Part shown: piece by piece, positions 1 through 7,774 of the stretch | How positions within the stretch are numbered: position 1 is the first letter of the stretch | Layout of the letters: each line of letters opens with the position of its first letter | Assembly: GCF_900182615.1 (NCBI RefSeq) | Contig: NZ_FXTE01000006.1 | Location: 1 to 64,000 of the forward strand | Origin: Ruegeria faecimaris | Lineage (GTDB): Bacteria; Pseudomonadota; Alphaproteobacteria; Rhodobacterales; Rhodobacteraceae | DNA length: 64,000 nt | Direction of reading: 5' to 3' | Program-made: the position numbers and the translations under genes | Notes under the pieces: generated by a model | Told to the model about the DNA's origin: nothing | Databases searched by the model: none | What the model saw: only the letters and a program-made list of their open reading frames with translations

Positions 1-56
1 AAGTAAGGCTGAAGCCGCGCCATCTGCTCGTCAGTCAACCAGAATAGATTGCTCAT
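1..56 (-). CDS. IS5-family transposase, N-terminal fragment cut by window edge
   Basis: Reading leftwards from the ATG at 56 gives MSNLFWLTDEQMARLQPYF, which runs off the window. This resembles the N-terminus of IS5-family (IS4/IS5 superfamily) DDE transposases common in Rhodobacteraceae. The enzyme would cut and paste its own insertion sequence. Only 19 residues are visible, so the catalytic DDE residues cannot be checked and intactness is unknown. The right inverted repeat should lie shortly upstream, between about 60 and 110, but I cannot fix it without the other end. Confidence 0.75.
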   Translation of the reverse strand, partial: MSNLFWLTDEQMARLQPY

Positions 57-226
57 GTTATACCCCTGAAACTCACGGGTATGAATCACGCAGGCAGGAT
101 GACGGCAACCAAATTAATAGGTCCAGAACCTAAGCCCATGTTGAACGATGCCAATTGAACAGAAAGGGCAATTTCCATCGACATTTCATGGTCGCTGTTA
201 ACATGGCAATGCTGATCTCCATTGTA
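57..226. other. IS edge and intergenic sequence
   Basis: This stretch separates the transposase start from the 3' end of the SH3-like gene. It should include the terminal inverted repeat of the insertion sequence, but the partner repeat is outside the window. I see no further gene. Confidence 0.4.
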
Positions 227-529
227 TCAAATTTTTCGCAAATATGCCCAGGAGACATACCCTTTGAGCCCACGCGCACGCACCAAAGAAACGCGGCACC
301 AACGAGTGCCACCGGTTTGCTCGCAACTGTGAACACGTAAGGCGGTTCCATTTGGCAGACCAACAATCACATTGTAGCCTGTTCCGGGTCCACCACGCAT
401 TTTCAGCATGTCACCGTCTTCGACGCCAAAAACCTCGTATCGTCCGAGTGAGGCAGCCGTTGCTGGTGCAGCGTATATTGTGGCCCCCAGGAACATTGCC
501 GCTACGGGTAAGAAGATTGCACTGCGCAT
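227..529 (-). CDS. Secreted small SH3-like domain protein
   Basis: A 100-residue protein. Residues 1-26 look like a Sec signal peptide (hydrophobic core then APATAA). Residues about 30-100 look like a bacterial SH3 (SH3_3) domain, with MRGGPGTGYNVIVGLPNGT, a central EQTGGTRWCRV and a C-terminal GYVSWAYLRKI. Such domains usually bind peptidoglycan or proteins in the periplasm. Two cysteines (C69 and C78) could form a disulfide. It stands alone, next to the IS element. Function beyond envelope association is not known. Confidence 0.7.
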   Translation of the reverse strand: MRSAIFLPVAAMFLGATIYAAPATAASLGRYEVFGVEDGDMLKMRGGPGTGYNVIVGLPNGTALRVHSCEQTGGTRWCRVSLVRARGLKGYVSWAYLRKI

Positions 530-839
530 CGCGTTATCCTGCTTGTTGCCTCATCTACAATCGTAGCGATTCAGCTCACCAAGAGGAATAACCCTAAGAC
601 AGGAATGCGCAAATTGGCCAAAGCCTTGTGGCTATGACTGCCACGCCCGGTTCGAAGGGCCGCAACGCGGTATCTCGATTGTCAGGCGATTTACTGGAAT
701 GGGTTGATCCAGAAACCTCAAGGAACGACGAACAATGTTCGTAGCTTGGGATACATGTGGGCAGCTATGCCAGATCAAATGGTTGCGTTGGAGGGGTTGA
801 TGCGTGAGGTTGCGAGATGGCCGCAAAAGAGACCGCGAC
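530..839. other. 310-bp gap with no convincing gene
   Basis: Short open frames exist on both strands (for example a 33-codon frame from 635) but none shows a recognisable domain or a good ribosome site. It may hold the promoters of the two divergent flanking genes. No RNA gene was recognised. Confidence 0.4.
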
Positions 840-1169
840 ATGATGATCTATGGATTGAACACCTGCGCGATTTGCCAGAAGGCCCGAAAGGCGTTGGAGG
901 CAGAAGGCAAGGAAGTCACTTTCCGCGATGTCAGGACGGAACCTCTGACCGAAGCGGAGCTGGCTGAGCTGATTGCAGAATTCGGGGACTTGCTGGTGGA
1001 CCGAAAATCGAACGATTACCGAGCGCTTAATGACTGGCTAAAAAATTCGGAAGTAGAGGCACAGATTTCGGCCCAACCCAAGGTGATGGCGCGCCCGGTA
1101 ATACGCGATCGGGATGTGTTGTATCTTGGCTGGGATGAGACGATTCAAGTCGCTTTGCTACAGAGCTGA
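840..1169 (+). CDS. ArsC/Spx-family thioredoxin-fold protein
   Basis: From the ATG at 840 (or 843) the product is 109 residues and begins MMIYGLNTCAICQKARKALE. The C9-x-x-C12 pair and the later RPVIRD segment are typical of the ArsC/Spx/YffB family, which has a thioredoxin-like fold with glutathione- or thioredoxin-linked redox activity. A longer in-frame start at 804 adds a basic tail unlike the family and was not used. Whether it reduces arsenate is doubtful: no ars genes lie nearby, and many homologues have no known substrate. Confidence 0.75.
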   Translation: MMIYGLNTCAICQKARKALEAEGKEVTFRDVRTEPLTEAELAELIAEFGDLLVDRKSNDYRALNDWLKNSEVEAQISAQPKVMARPVIRDRDVLYLGWDETIQVALLQS

Positions 1170-1309
1170 GTTTTTAAACAAAAAATGCATAATTAGCTGA
1201 ACGAAACCCGCTGAAATGCTGCACAGGGCCGAATGCCCGCTTTCGGAGTGCCGTTCGGTAGATCGTGGTAGCTGCAGAACGTCTGCAATGGGCGGAGAGC
1301 CTTTTTGCA

Positions 1310-2170
1310 TCAGGCATCGGTCATATGCTGGACCAGTGAGGTCAGCTGTCTGTCGCCATGGCCATCGTCCCAAGCCGTCTTGGTTCGGTCATGCATCAAC
1401 CGGATGAAATCAGCGGGAGCATTAAGTGAGAGATAGGTCTTCAACGCATCTTCTTGCGCCATCGCGTAAACCTTCAGAGAGGCTTCTGCATTGTCGTAAT
1501 CCTCGGTCGGAACGGTTCTGGCAAAGAGATCATGGTAGTCCTTGACCAATTTGATCGTGGCAGGAAGTTGGTCGGCATAAACTTGCATCGGGATGCCCGC
1601 TTTCTGACAAACAAGTGCACCGTATATCATTCCGAACATAAACCCCTGCCGAACCGTGAAGAGGCCGGCGAAGAGCGCGGCAAGCGCCGCTGGCTTCTCT
1701 CCAACATGGGCGGACTTTCCACCCAAGTTTCCGATGACGCTGCCATAACGGTCCCAGGTTCCGGCACTGCCGACCGTCAGGATTGTGGTTTCGTCACCGC
1801 CAATGCCAGAAGGGTAGGCATTGATCATGCCAAGCATGTAGCCAGCCCCCTGTTTCTCCAGGATGGCGACCAGTCTATCGGCATCCGAGGTATCGCCTGT
1901 GCTCATGTCGCAGATAGTCTTACCCTCTAGCGAAAAACTCAGCCCGTTGACTAGTTCAACTGTTTCCGTGTGGCTCTTGATACAAATGATGACAAAATCA
2001 GACGCCGCGATGGCATCATTCGGTGAGGAGCAGATGGTGGCGCCAACCTCAGCGAAAACCTCTGCCTTTTCCGGCGTGCGGTTCCAAACGCTGACATCGT
2101 GACCTGACTTGAGCAGGCAATGCGCCAGCGCTGACCCCATGTTGCCCAGTCCCAATACAGCAAGTTTCAT
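1310..2170 (-). CDS. NAD(P)-dependent beta-hydroxyacid dehydrogenase / imine reductase-like
   Basis: 286 residues from the ATG at 2170, chosen because MKLAVLGLGNMGSALA starts the Rossmann fold directly and an AGGAAG ribosome site lies just upstream. The GLGNMG motif binds NAD(P)H. The remaining sequence follows the 6-phosphogluconate/3-hydroxyisobutyrate dehydrogenase plan with a helical C-terminal domain, and it resembles the imine reductase branch: the usual catalytic Lys region reads GLFTVRQGFMFGMIYGAL. The substrate is unknown. It is divergent from a LysR gene, which probably controls it. Confidence 0.75.
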   Translation of the reverse strand: MKLAVLGLGNMGSALAHCLLKSGHDVSVWNRTPEKAEVFAEVGATICSSPNDAIAASDFVIICIKSHTETVELVNGLSFSLEGKTICDMSTGDTSDADRLVAILEKQGAGYMLGMINAYPSGIGGDETTILTVGSAGTWDRYGSVIGNLGGKSAHVGEKPAALAALFAGLFTVRQGFMFGMIYGALVCQKAGIPMQVYADQLPATIKLVKDYHDLFARTVPTEDYDNAEASLKVYAMAQEDALKTYLSLNAPADFIRLMHDRTKTAWDDGHGDRQLTSLVQHMTDA

Positions 2171-2259
2171 GATCTTAGCTTCCTGTGTCCGCCAATGAGT
2201 TCCAGCACCAGCATGCGCCGGCATGGGGAGATGACATAGTTGTAAATTTTTCTATATTG

Positions 2260-2272
2260 TTAGATGGTCTAA
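2260..2272. promoter_or_regulatory. Candidate LysR-type operator (inverted repeat)
   Basis: TTAGATGGTCTAA is a perfect 5-bp inverted repeat (TTAGA/TCTAA) around TGG, and it contains the T-N11-A form usual for LysR-type boxes. It ends 3 bp before the ATG at 2276, in the divergent region between the reductase and the regulator, so it fits autorepression. Inferred from position and symmetry only. Confidence 0.5.
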
Positions 2273-2275
2273 CTT

Positions 2276-3193
2276 ATGGATTGGCGCACGCTTCCCTCGT
2301 TGACATCTCTCAGAGCTTTCGCCGCCGCCGCCGAGTTTCAAAATCTGACCCGGGCGGCAGAGGCACTGAACGTGACCCATTCCGCAGTCAGCCAGCAAAT
2401 CCGCGGGCTAGAACAACAACTCGGCACCCGGCTTATCACTCGTACCCGGCACGGTATTTCTCTGACATCGCAAGGCGAATTCCTGTCGGCTGGTTTGCTT
2501 GAAGCCTTCGCTGAAATGGCCTCTGTGACCGAGAGGGTGACGAGTGCAGAGTCGGTTCGACCGTTGGTGGTCAGCGCGACTCCGATGTTTTCAAGCGCGT
2601 TCCTCATGGCGCGGCTGTCGACGTTCATTGATGAATTCCCCAATATCGAATTGAGGATCGATTCAACGATCCAGGCTGTCGATCTCAAGCCGGGCGGAAT
2701 TGATATGGCCGTCCGATACGGAACAGGTCGCTGGTCAGGGCTTGTCTCGCAGATGCTGCTACCTGGTTGTCTGACGGTCGTCGCGTCCCGCGAACTGATC
2801 GGAAACAGGGTGCTCAAAAACCCTGTAGAATTGCTTGATTTCACACTTCTTCAGGAACAGGCGTCGGTCGAGTTTGATCTGTGGCTGGAAAAGGCTGGCA
2901 TCCCGCCCGAAGCGGAACGGAAAGTGATCCGCATGCCGGGCAACATGCTGTTGGATGGCATCCGCCGAGGTGACGGTATCGGGGCGACAGTACCGGCCTT
3001 TGTCTCTGACGAGTTGAAGTCAGGACAACTCGTGGCGCTGTTTGATGATCCAATACCACGGATCGGCTATTACCTTGTCACGCTGTCTGGTCCGGTTCGG
3101 CCAGTGGCAAAACTGTTCATACAGTGGCTTTCAAAATCAATTACCGAATATGAGAAAAGCCTGTTCCGATGGCCGCCCGGTCACCTGTTGTAG
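2276..3193 (+). CDS. LysR-family transcriptional regulator
   Basis: 305 residues. The N-terminal winged helix-turn-helix (about 6-65) reads LRAFAAAAEFQNLTRAAEALNVTHSAVSQQIRGLEQQLG, a textbook LysR DNA-binding segment. A type 2 periplasmic-binding-protein-like effector domain follows from about residue 90. The sequence resembles the GcvA-like branch. No ribosome site is evident before the ATG, which abuts an inverted repeat, so translation may be weak or leaderless. The divergent reductase is the likely target. Effector unknown. Confidence 0.9.
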   Translation: MDWRTLPSLTSLRAFAAAAEFQNLTRAAEALNVTHSAVSQQIRGLEQQLGTRLITRTRHGISLTSQGEFLSAGLLEAFAEMASVTERVTSAESVRPLVVSATPMFSSAFLMARLSTFIDEFPNIELRIDSTIQAVDLKPGGIDMAVRYGTGRWSGLVSQMLLPGCLTVVASRELIGNRVLKNPVELLDFTLLQEQASVEFDLWLEKAGIPPEAERKVIRMPGNMLLDGIRRGDGIGATVPAFVSDELKSGQLVALFDDPIPRIGYYLVTLSGPVRPVAKLFIQWLSKSITEYEKSLFRWPPGHLL

Positions 3194-3391
3194 ACGATAA
3201 AGAGCACCGGTTAGAGTCAAATAGGGTCTGGCTTACAAGGTAACGACCCGACAATGCTGCGCTACGACTGAAGGTCCGCTCTGTGGATGCCGCACCGCTG
3301 CGTTAATGGCAGGGGCGAAGGTCCGGTGTGGGCCGTGAGACTCAGTGGGGCAGGCAGCAGCACTGCCTGCCTGAGAAGCACATTTGTTCTG

Positions 3392-3880
3392 TCATGCCGA
3401 CGCCGCCTTGGGCCATTCTGCCTTCAACAGCCGTGCAAAGATCATCACATGCGTGACCAAAAGTACCGGGACAAAGAATGTTGGAATGAACCAAGTGGGG
3501 CCAAAGTAGTTAATTGCCTCGGCTTGGCGCAAGGCGTTCACCAGATCTACAGTACCTAGGATGTTGAAACCCCACACCAACGGAAGGGCGGCCACTGATC
3601 CCCATCGCAAAGCGATAAGCGCGGCGATTGCCAGAAACGCCGAGAGTAAATCGCCATAGCTGGCGCTGGTTGCGAACGCCTCGGGCAACCCTCCGTTGTT
3701 GAGATTTGGTACCAAGAAGCTCATTCCGATGTGTCGGAAAGCATGCGGCAACAGCAGGATTGAGAGCGCTGCCGCCGCCGACAGCCGTGCAAGCCAGGGT
3801 GCAACGTACCACGCCGCGATCAGAGCAAAGACAAAGAGACTCATCGCGAACTGAAGAAGGAATATCACTGTGGGCGTCAT
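3392..3880 (-). CDS. Unknown four-helix membrane protein
   Basis: 162 residues with four hydrophobic segments (about 5-27, 33-50, 75-105 and 130-152). The loop between helices 2 and 3 carries HAFRHIGMSFLVPNLNNGGLP, which looks conserved but which I do not recognise as a named family. A ribosome site (AAAGGACC) precedes the ATG at 3880. It lies 55 bp downstream of the carbonic anhydrase gene in the same direction and is probably cotranscribed. No function can be assigned. Confidence 0.6.
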   Translation of the reverse strand: MTPTVIFLLQFAMSLFVFALIAAWYVAPWLARLSAAAALSILLLPHAFRHIGMSFLVPNLNNGGLPEAFATSASYGDLLSAFLAIAALIALRWGSVAALPLVWGFNILGTVDLVNALRQAEAINYFGPTWFIPTFFVPVLLVTHVMIFARLLKAEWPKAASA

Positions 3881-3935
3881 CTGATCGGTCCTTTCGATAT
3901 GCGTTTGTTTACGTGAATTGGAGGTAGGCAGACCT

Positions 3936-4508
3936 TCACCCTCGAACCGCAGTTTGCGATACGCTCACCTCGGCCCGGATCGCCCCCAATGATGCGGCCG
4001 GAGCAATCTCGTGGGCTGTTCCAGTGGCGACATCATAAAGCAAGGCTGAGACGGTGATCGCGTCCGGTACCTCCGGTGCTACCGCTAGGCGCTTGATGTC
4101 TGCGAAAAGGTCGCTTTCCTGATCCGTGATCGCGTACTCGGACACATCTATCCCAAGCTTTTTCAGCAGCGCGTCCTGAAGGTCTGGATTGGACAGCCGC
4201 TGGGCTCCACATTGTGTGTGCTGCATCAGGATTACGTTGAACGCCTGTTCGCGGCCCTCCGTCATGACGCTCACCAGAAAGGCGAGGGTGGCGATTTCTT
4301 CGATTGCAGCGCGTGTAACCCGTCCGCCATTGTTTCGGATTACAACCGCATCACCAAGCTCCAGTCCGAGGATGTGCGCGGGATCGACCCGGGCATCGCC
4401 GCAAGTCAGCACAACCGTTCGCAACTTTGGCAGGATCGGCAGGTTAGCACTGTCAAAGCCCGCCGCGAATTCTTGGTTTCGAGTGATAAGTTCGTCCTGA
4501 ATGTTCAT
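3936..4508 (-). CDS. Beta-class carbonic anhydrase
   Basis: 190 residues. Beta-carbonic anhydrases interconvert CO2 and bicarbonate with a zinc held by two Cys and one His. Here C36 (TCGDAR, with the D38/R40 dyad), H97 and C100 (QHTQCG) are all present. The protein is on the short side for the family. AAAGGACC precedes the start. The small membrane protein downstream is likely in the same transcript. No carboxylase or cyanate gene is adjacent, so a general bicarbonate or pH role is most likely. Confidence 0.88.
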   Translation of the reverse strand: MNIQDELITRNQEFAAGFDSANLPILPKLRTVVLTCGDARVDPAHILGLELGDAVVIRNNGGRVTRAAIEEIATLAFLVSVMTEGREQAFNVILMQHTQCGAQRLSNPDLQDALLKKLGIDVSEYAITDQESDLFADIKRLAVAPEVPDAITVSALLYDVATGTAHEIAPAASLGAIRAEVSVSQTAVRG

Positions 4509-4555
4509 TCAGAGGTCCTTTCGTCTTGGGGGACAATCCTTCGTCTTGCGTAGTG

Positions 4556-5662
4556 TCAGGCGACACGCATCGGTGCGGTCTTTCTGGCGGTGGGCTGGTG
4601 ACTTTCCGCCCACGCGGCGTCGTCTTGGCAATACGACGGGGAAGAAAGCTGTACATAGTCTCGCTGCATCTGGGCGCGATCAAGATCGAAGGGGCGCGTC
4701 GTGAGGATCTTTAGAAAGCTGCCGATCGCGCCAATGCTGCCTGGTAGGCTGCGCGCCAGGCCCGGTTGATCAGCGACCTTGCGCCGTACAATGCTTTCGA
4801 AGGCTTCAGGTTCGTGCCCGCTGACTTGGAACACGTCTTCGGTTGGGGCGTTCACCGCGAAGGCGCCTCGCCGGTACTCTTCTGAATAGATTGCAAGCTG
4901 GGTGACTGCCGCTTCCGAATAGTTTGCTGGGCGAAGGGCTTTCAGCGCCTTGACCATCATACGCTCGGAAATGTCGACATAACGTACCCGCCGCCCCAGC
5001 GCCCGGCCCATTGCTTCAGCGATCTCGTTGGGTGACAACAGCGTTGGGCCCGTGGGACGATATGTCTTGCCTGCATGGTGTGCCGGATCCGTCAAGGCAC
5101 CGACAACTACGCTGGCAATGTCTTCGTTTGAGGGGGCGGCATTCTTCTTCACGTCGCCGTCGCCGAGCGGCATCGTGAACTGCCCAAGATGGGCCGCCAT
5201 GCCCAGTACCATCAGGTAGTTTTCAGCAAACCAGCCGACATTCACCGTGGTTACGGACATCTCGGGGCGCATGCCGATCAGGATGTCGCCCAAGTAAACT
5301 TCGCGTGTAAACAGTGATGGGTGATCTACGCTCGAAAGCCATTGGCTAAGTGTAACGACATGTTCAACCTTTGCTTCGTAAGCCGCGGCTGTGAAGACTG
5401 CGTTGAAGTGCAGCCCGTTGGGTGCCGTCGGGGCGCATTGATACGCCCGCTGCACGCCCTTCATGGCTTTGCGCATGTCGCTCAGCGAATACTGGTCACC
5501 CACGAATAATTCAGCGCCCGCGCGATCTAGCATGTCAGAACGATGATCTCTCTGTCGTATGAACGCACGGACTGGGTAAGCTTTTGCTTTGAGCTGAAGC
5601 GCGACTTGCAGCCCGGTCTTACCGCTTGCACTTGTGACAAGGATCTTGGGTTTGGTAGGCAC
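4556..5662 (-). CDS. NmrA-like NAD(P)-binding oxidoreductase/sensor
   Basis: About 368 residues from the GTG at 5662 (another GTG lies at 5668; the downstream one is better spaced from AAGGAG). The N-terminus ILVTSASGKTGLQVALQLKAKAYPVRAFIR is the atypical Rossmann motif of NmrA/HSCARG short-chain reductases, many of which sense NADPH or reduce quinones. The last 90 residues go beyond the usual ~290-residue domain and I do not recognise them. It is divergent from a TetR gene across a tandem operator, so it is most likely the repressed target. Confidence 0.78.
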   Translation of the reverse strand: MPTKPKILVTSASGKTGLQVALQLKAKAYPVRAFIRQRDHRSDMLDRAGAELFVGDQYSLSDMRKAMKGVQRAYQCAPTAPNGLHFNAVFTAAAYEAKVEHVVTLSQWLSSVDHPSLFTREVYLGDILIGMRPEMSVTTVNVGWFAENYLMVLGMAAHLGQFTMPLGDGDVKKNAAPSNEDIASVVVGALTDPAHHAGKTYRPTGPTLLSPNEIAEAMGRALGRRVRYVDISERMMVKALKALRPANYSEAAVTQLAIYSEEYRRGAFAVNAPTEDVFQVSGHEPEAFESIVRRKVADQPGLARSLPGSIGAIGSFLKILTTRPFDLDRAQMQRDYVQLSSPSYCQDDAAWAESHQPTARKTAPMRVA

Positions 5663-5673
5663 GGGCACGCTCC

Positions 5674-5724
5674 TTTAGATGATGCTTGCAATCTATAATT
5701 TAGATGATACATATAATCTTAAAT
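5674..5724. promoter_or_regulatory. Tandem TetR-type operator between nmrA-like gene and regulator
   Basis: Two direct copies begin TTTAGATGAT at 5674 and 5699, exactly 25 bp apart. Each is followed by an AATCTAT or AATCTTA half that makes it an imperfect inverted repeat (AGAT...ATCT). The pair fills the AT-rich divergent promoter region of the NmrA-like gene and the TetR gene. The regularity strongly suggests two dimer sites for the neighbouring repressor. Confidence 0.7.
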
Positions 5725-5749
5725 GTCAACCCCGTCTGGGAGCGCGAAA

Positions 5750-6337
5750 ATGCCGAGGATGTCGGAAGCGGAGAAACAGCGCAGTCACAACAGGATACTG
5801 GATGCTGCAGCGCAGTTGTTCCGCGAACGCGGGGTCGAAGCGACCAGCGTCGCTGACGTCATGAAGGCAGCCGGAATGACACATGGCGGTTTCTACCGGC
5901 ACTTCGAGTCGAAAGAGGATTTGATCGCGACAGCCTTCTGGCACGCAGTCGACGATGTGGTTTCCGACATGGAGCGCGAAGAAACCAGCGAAGGGCGAAA
6001 GAAGGAGCGCCAAGGCTACATAGCTAAGTATCTTTCCCAAGCTCACGCTCAAGATAGTCGGAACGGATGCCCGTTGGCGGCGATGGGAACAGAGCTTGCC
6101 CGCACAACGGGCGCGCCCCATCAAGTGGGCGCACAGGCGTTAGATCGCATGGCGGCCCTTTTGCAGGACACGTCGGAAACCCGTTCGGGTCAGGGCTTAG
6201 CTGCGATGGCGCTCTTGATGGGCACGATTACCCTGGCTCGTCTGACGGAATCCGAAGAAGAGGCAGACCGAGCGCTGGAAGCAGGGCGCACAGCCATAGG
6301 TTTGCTTCAGGATTATTGGCCGAAAGAAAGATCCTAA
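5750..6337 (+). CDS. TetR-family transcriptional repressor
   Basis: 195 residues from the ATG at 5750, chosen because GGGAG lies 7 bp upstream. The earlier ATG at 5723 falls inside the operator and has no ribosome site. The helix-turn-helix reads RILDAAAQLFRERGVEATSVADVMKAAGMTHGGFYRHFESKEDL (about residues 15-58). The C-terminal ligand domain contains RNGCPLAAMG, typical of the AcrR/YxaF-like branch that controls reductases and dehydrogenases of electrophile or quinone stress. The ligand is unknown. Confidence 0.9.
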   Translation: MPRMSEAEKQRSHNRILDAAAQLFRERGVEATSVADVMKAAGMTHGGFYRHFESKEDLIATAFWHAVDDVVSDMEREETSEGRKKERQGYIAKYLSQAHAQDSRNGCPLAAMGTELARTTGAPHQVGAQALDRMAALLQDTSETRSGQGLAAMALLMGTITLARLTESEEEADRALEAGRTAIGLLQDYWPKERS

Positions 6338-6751
6338 CTGTGGCAGAGTATCCCGAGAATTTGACGGCTATGTTGTGGTTTGCCGTCACCCGCCGTTCGA
6401 CAATGCTGCAAGGTGCACGAACGGCAGCAATGCGCAGGCTGCGCTGCAGCGTCGAGTGGTGAGGCAAACGGCTGGTTTGGGCCGTACAGGACAGGGTTTA
6501 TCTTGGCTAGGCGAGTCATTCTGCGCCGCATCCGACGGTAGCAGTGAGTCCAATGTTTCGAATGCCGCGACTGGCATCGACGTCTGTTATGCGCAGTAAT
6601 GCGGACTTGGCAACATCGAACGAATTACCCAGAGCGTAACTATAGCTAATCCACTGCGGTTGCAGTTCTGTTGCCGAATTGCTGCCCTTCACTTGAAGGA
6701 ATGTACCAGTCGCTAATGAATGAGTACAATCTCTCATTTATTTACAAGGTC
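6338..6751. other. 414-bp gap, no gene recognised
   Basis: Convergent-side spacer between the TetR gene and the hydrolase gene. The left part (about 6380-6490) is rich in GCTGC/GCAGC words like other spacers of this block. The right part (6590-6750) is AT-richer and may hold a terminator for the hydrolase operon, but I find no clean hairpin with a T run. Confidence 0.4.
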
Positions 6752-7771
6752 TTATTCTTCTAAGAGCTCGCGGATATTAACGTCCAACTGTGCCGCAAAG
6801 CCTTTGTCGTTACCAGGATTGGCGGCGCAATGACCCCATGGCGAGTCGTAAGGACGGAAGATGGCGTTAGGCATGTGGTGGGCCTCAATTTCATTGTCTT
6901 CAGGAGGGAAATAGAGGTCCTGAGTGCAGGGCATCAGGATGGCACGCGCCTTGATGGCACCCAGCGCCAGTTTGTAATCCCCATTGTAAAGTGGCCCGGC
7001 AGAGATGTCGCCAGCCTGCCAGGTGGCAAGCTTGGCCAGTAGATTGTTGGCATCCCAGCTCTGTACATGGTCCTGTTCCCAATCTTGCATCAGCTCTTCA
7101 ATGGATCGGAATCCGAGCTGCTCATAAAGCCTCTCGCGGTAAAAGGTCTGAGAGAAAGCCCAGCCTGCGTAGACCCGACCAAAGGCCTTGAGCCCTGCCT
7201 CGGGCGGGCTGTCATAATTGCCGCCGTTCCAATTCTGGTCCGCGCAAAGGGCGGCCTTGACCCCTTCGAGGAAGACAAAATTATGCGTTGAGGTTTTGGC
7301 CGAGGCGCAGAAAGGCAAGATCGCTTGTACCATATCCGGGTATTGCGCCGCCCATTGATAGGATTGACAGCCCGCCATTGACCAGCCGGCGACCAGCGCG
7401 ATCTTTTCGATGCCGAGGTGATCTTGGATCAACCGATGCTGCGCCGCGATATTATCCCACATCTGCACCAACGGAAATCGCGGGCCGTCTTGAGGGGACG
7501 GCGTATTCGAGGGCGAAGACGAACGGCCATTGCCGAACAAATTTGGACTGACGATGAAGTGGCGGCTTGGGTCAATAGCGCGACCGGGGCCGAAGAACCC
7601 TTCGTTCCGAGTATTTGTCCCCGTGTAGAAGGTCGGTAGGACGATGACATTGTCGCGGGTGGCCGACAACGTGCCGTAAGTTTGATAGGCAAGTTTGGCG
7701 TCGTGCAAAACCTGACCCGATAGAAGCGGGAAGTCTCCAAGGTCGAATGTCCTAAACTCATCCACGACCAT
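6752..7771 (-). CDS. Alpha/beta hydrolase, homoserine O-acetyltransferase-like
   Basis: 339 residues with an alpha/beta hydrolase fold of the MetX/homoserine acetyltransferase type. The nucleophile elbow is GWSMAGCQ. Later QDLYFPPED (Asp) and SPWGHCAANPG (His) complete a catalytic triad. It is last in a five-gene minus-strand set after the glutamine-synthetase-like gene (3-bp gap), so it may hydrolyse an amide or ester made upstream rather than act in methionine synthesis. A clustered gene of this kind could release a gamma-glutamyl product, but that is inference. Confidence 0.75.
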   Translation of the reverse strand: MVVDEFRTFDLGDFPLLSGQVLHDAKLAYQTYGTLSATRDNVIVLPTFYTGTNTRNEGFFGPGRAIDPSRHFIVSPNLFGNGRSSSPSNTPSPQDGPRFPLVQMWDNIAAQHRLIQDHLGIEKIALVAGWSMAGCQSYQWAAQYPDMVQAILPFCASAKTSTHNFVFLEGVKAALCADQNWNGGNYDSPPEAGLKAFGRVYAGWAFSQTFYRERLYEQLGFRSIEELMQDWEQDHVQSWDANNLLAKLATWQAGDISAGPLYNGDYKLALGAIKARAILMPCTQDLYFPPEDNEIEAHHMPNAIFRPYDSPWGHCAANPGNDKGFAAQLDVNIRELLEE

Positions 7772-7774
7772 CTT

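Noticed and set aside
632..841. Small minus-strand frame that looked like a transposase remnant
   Set aside because: No domain could be recognised, and it lies antisense to the promoter region of the ArsC-like gene.
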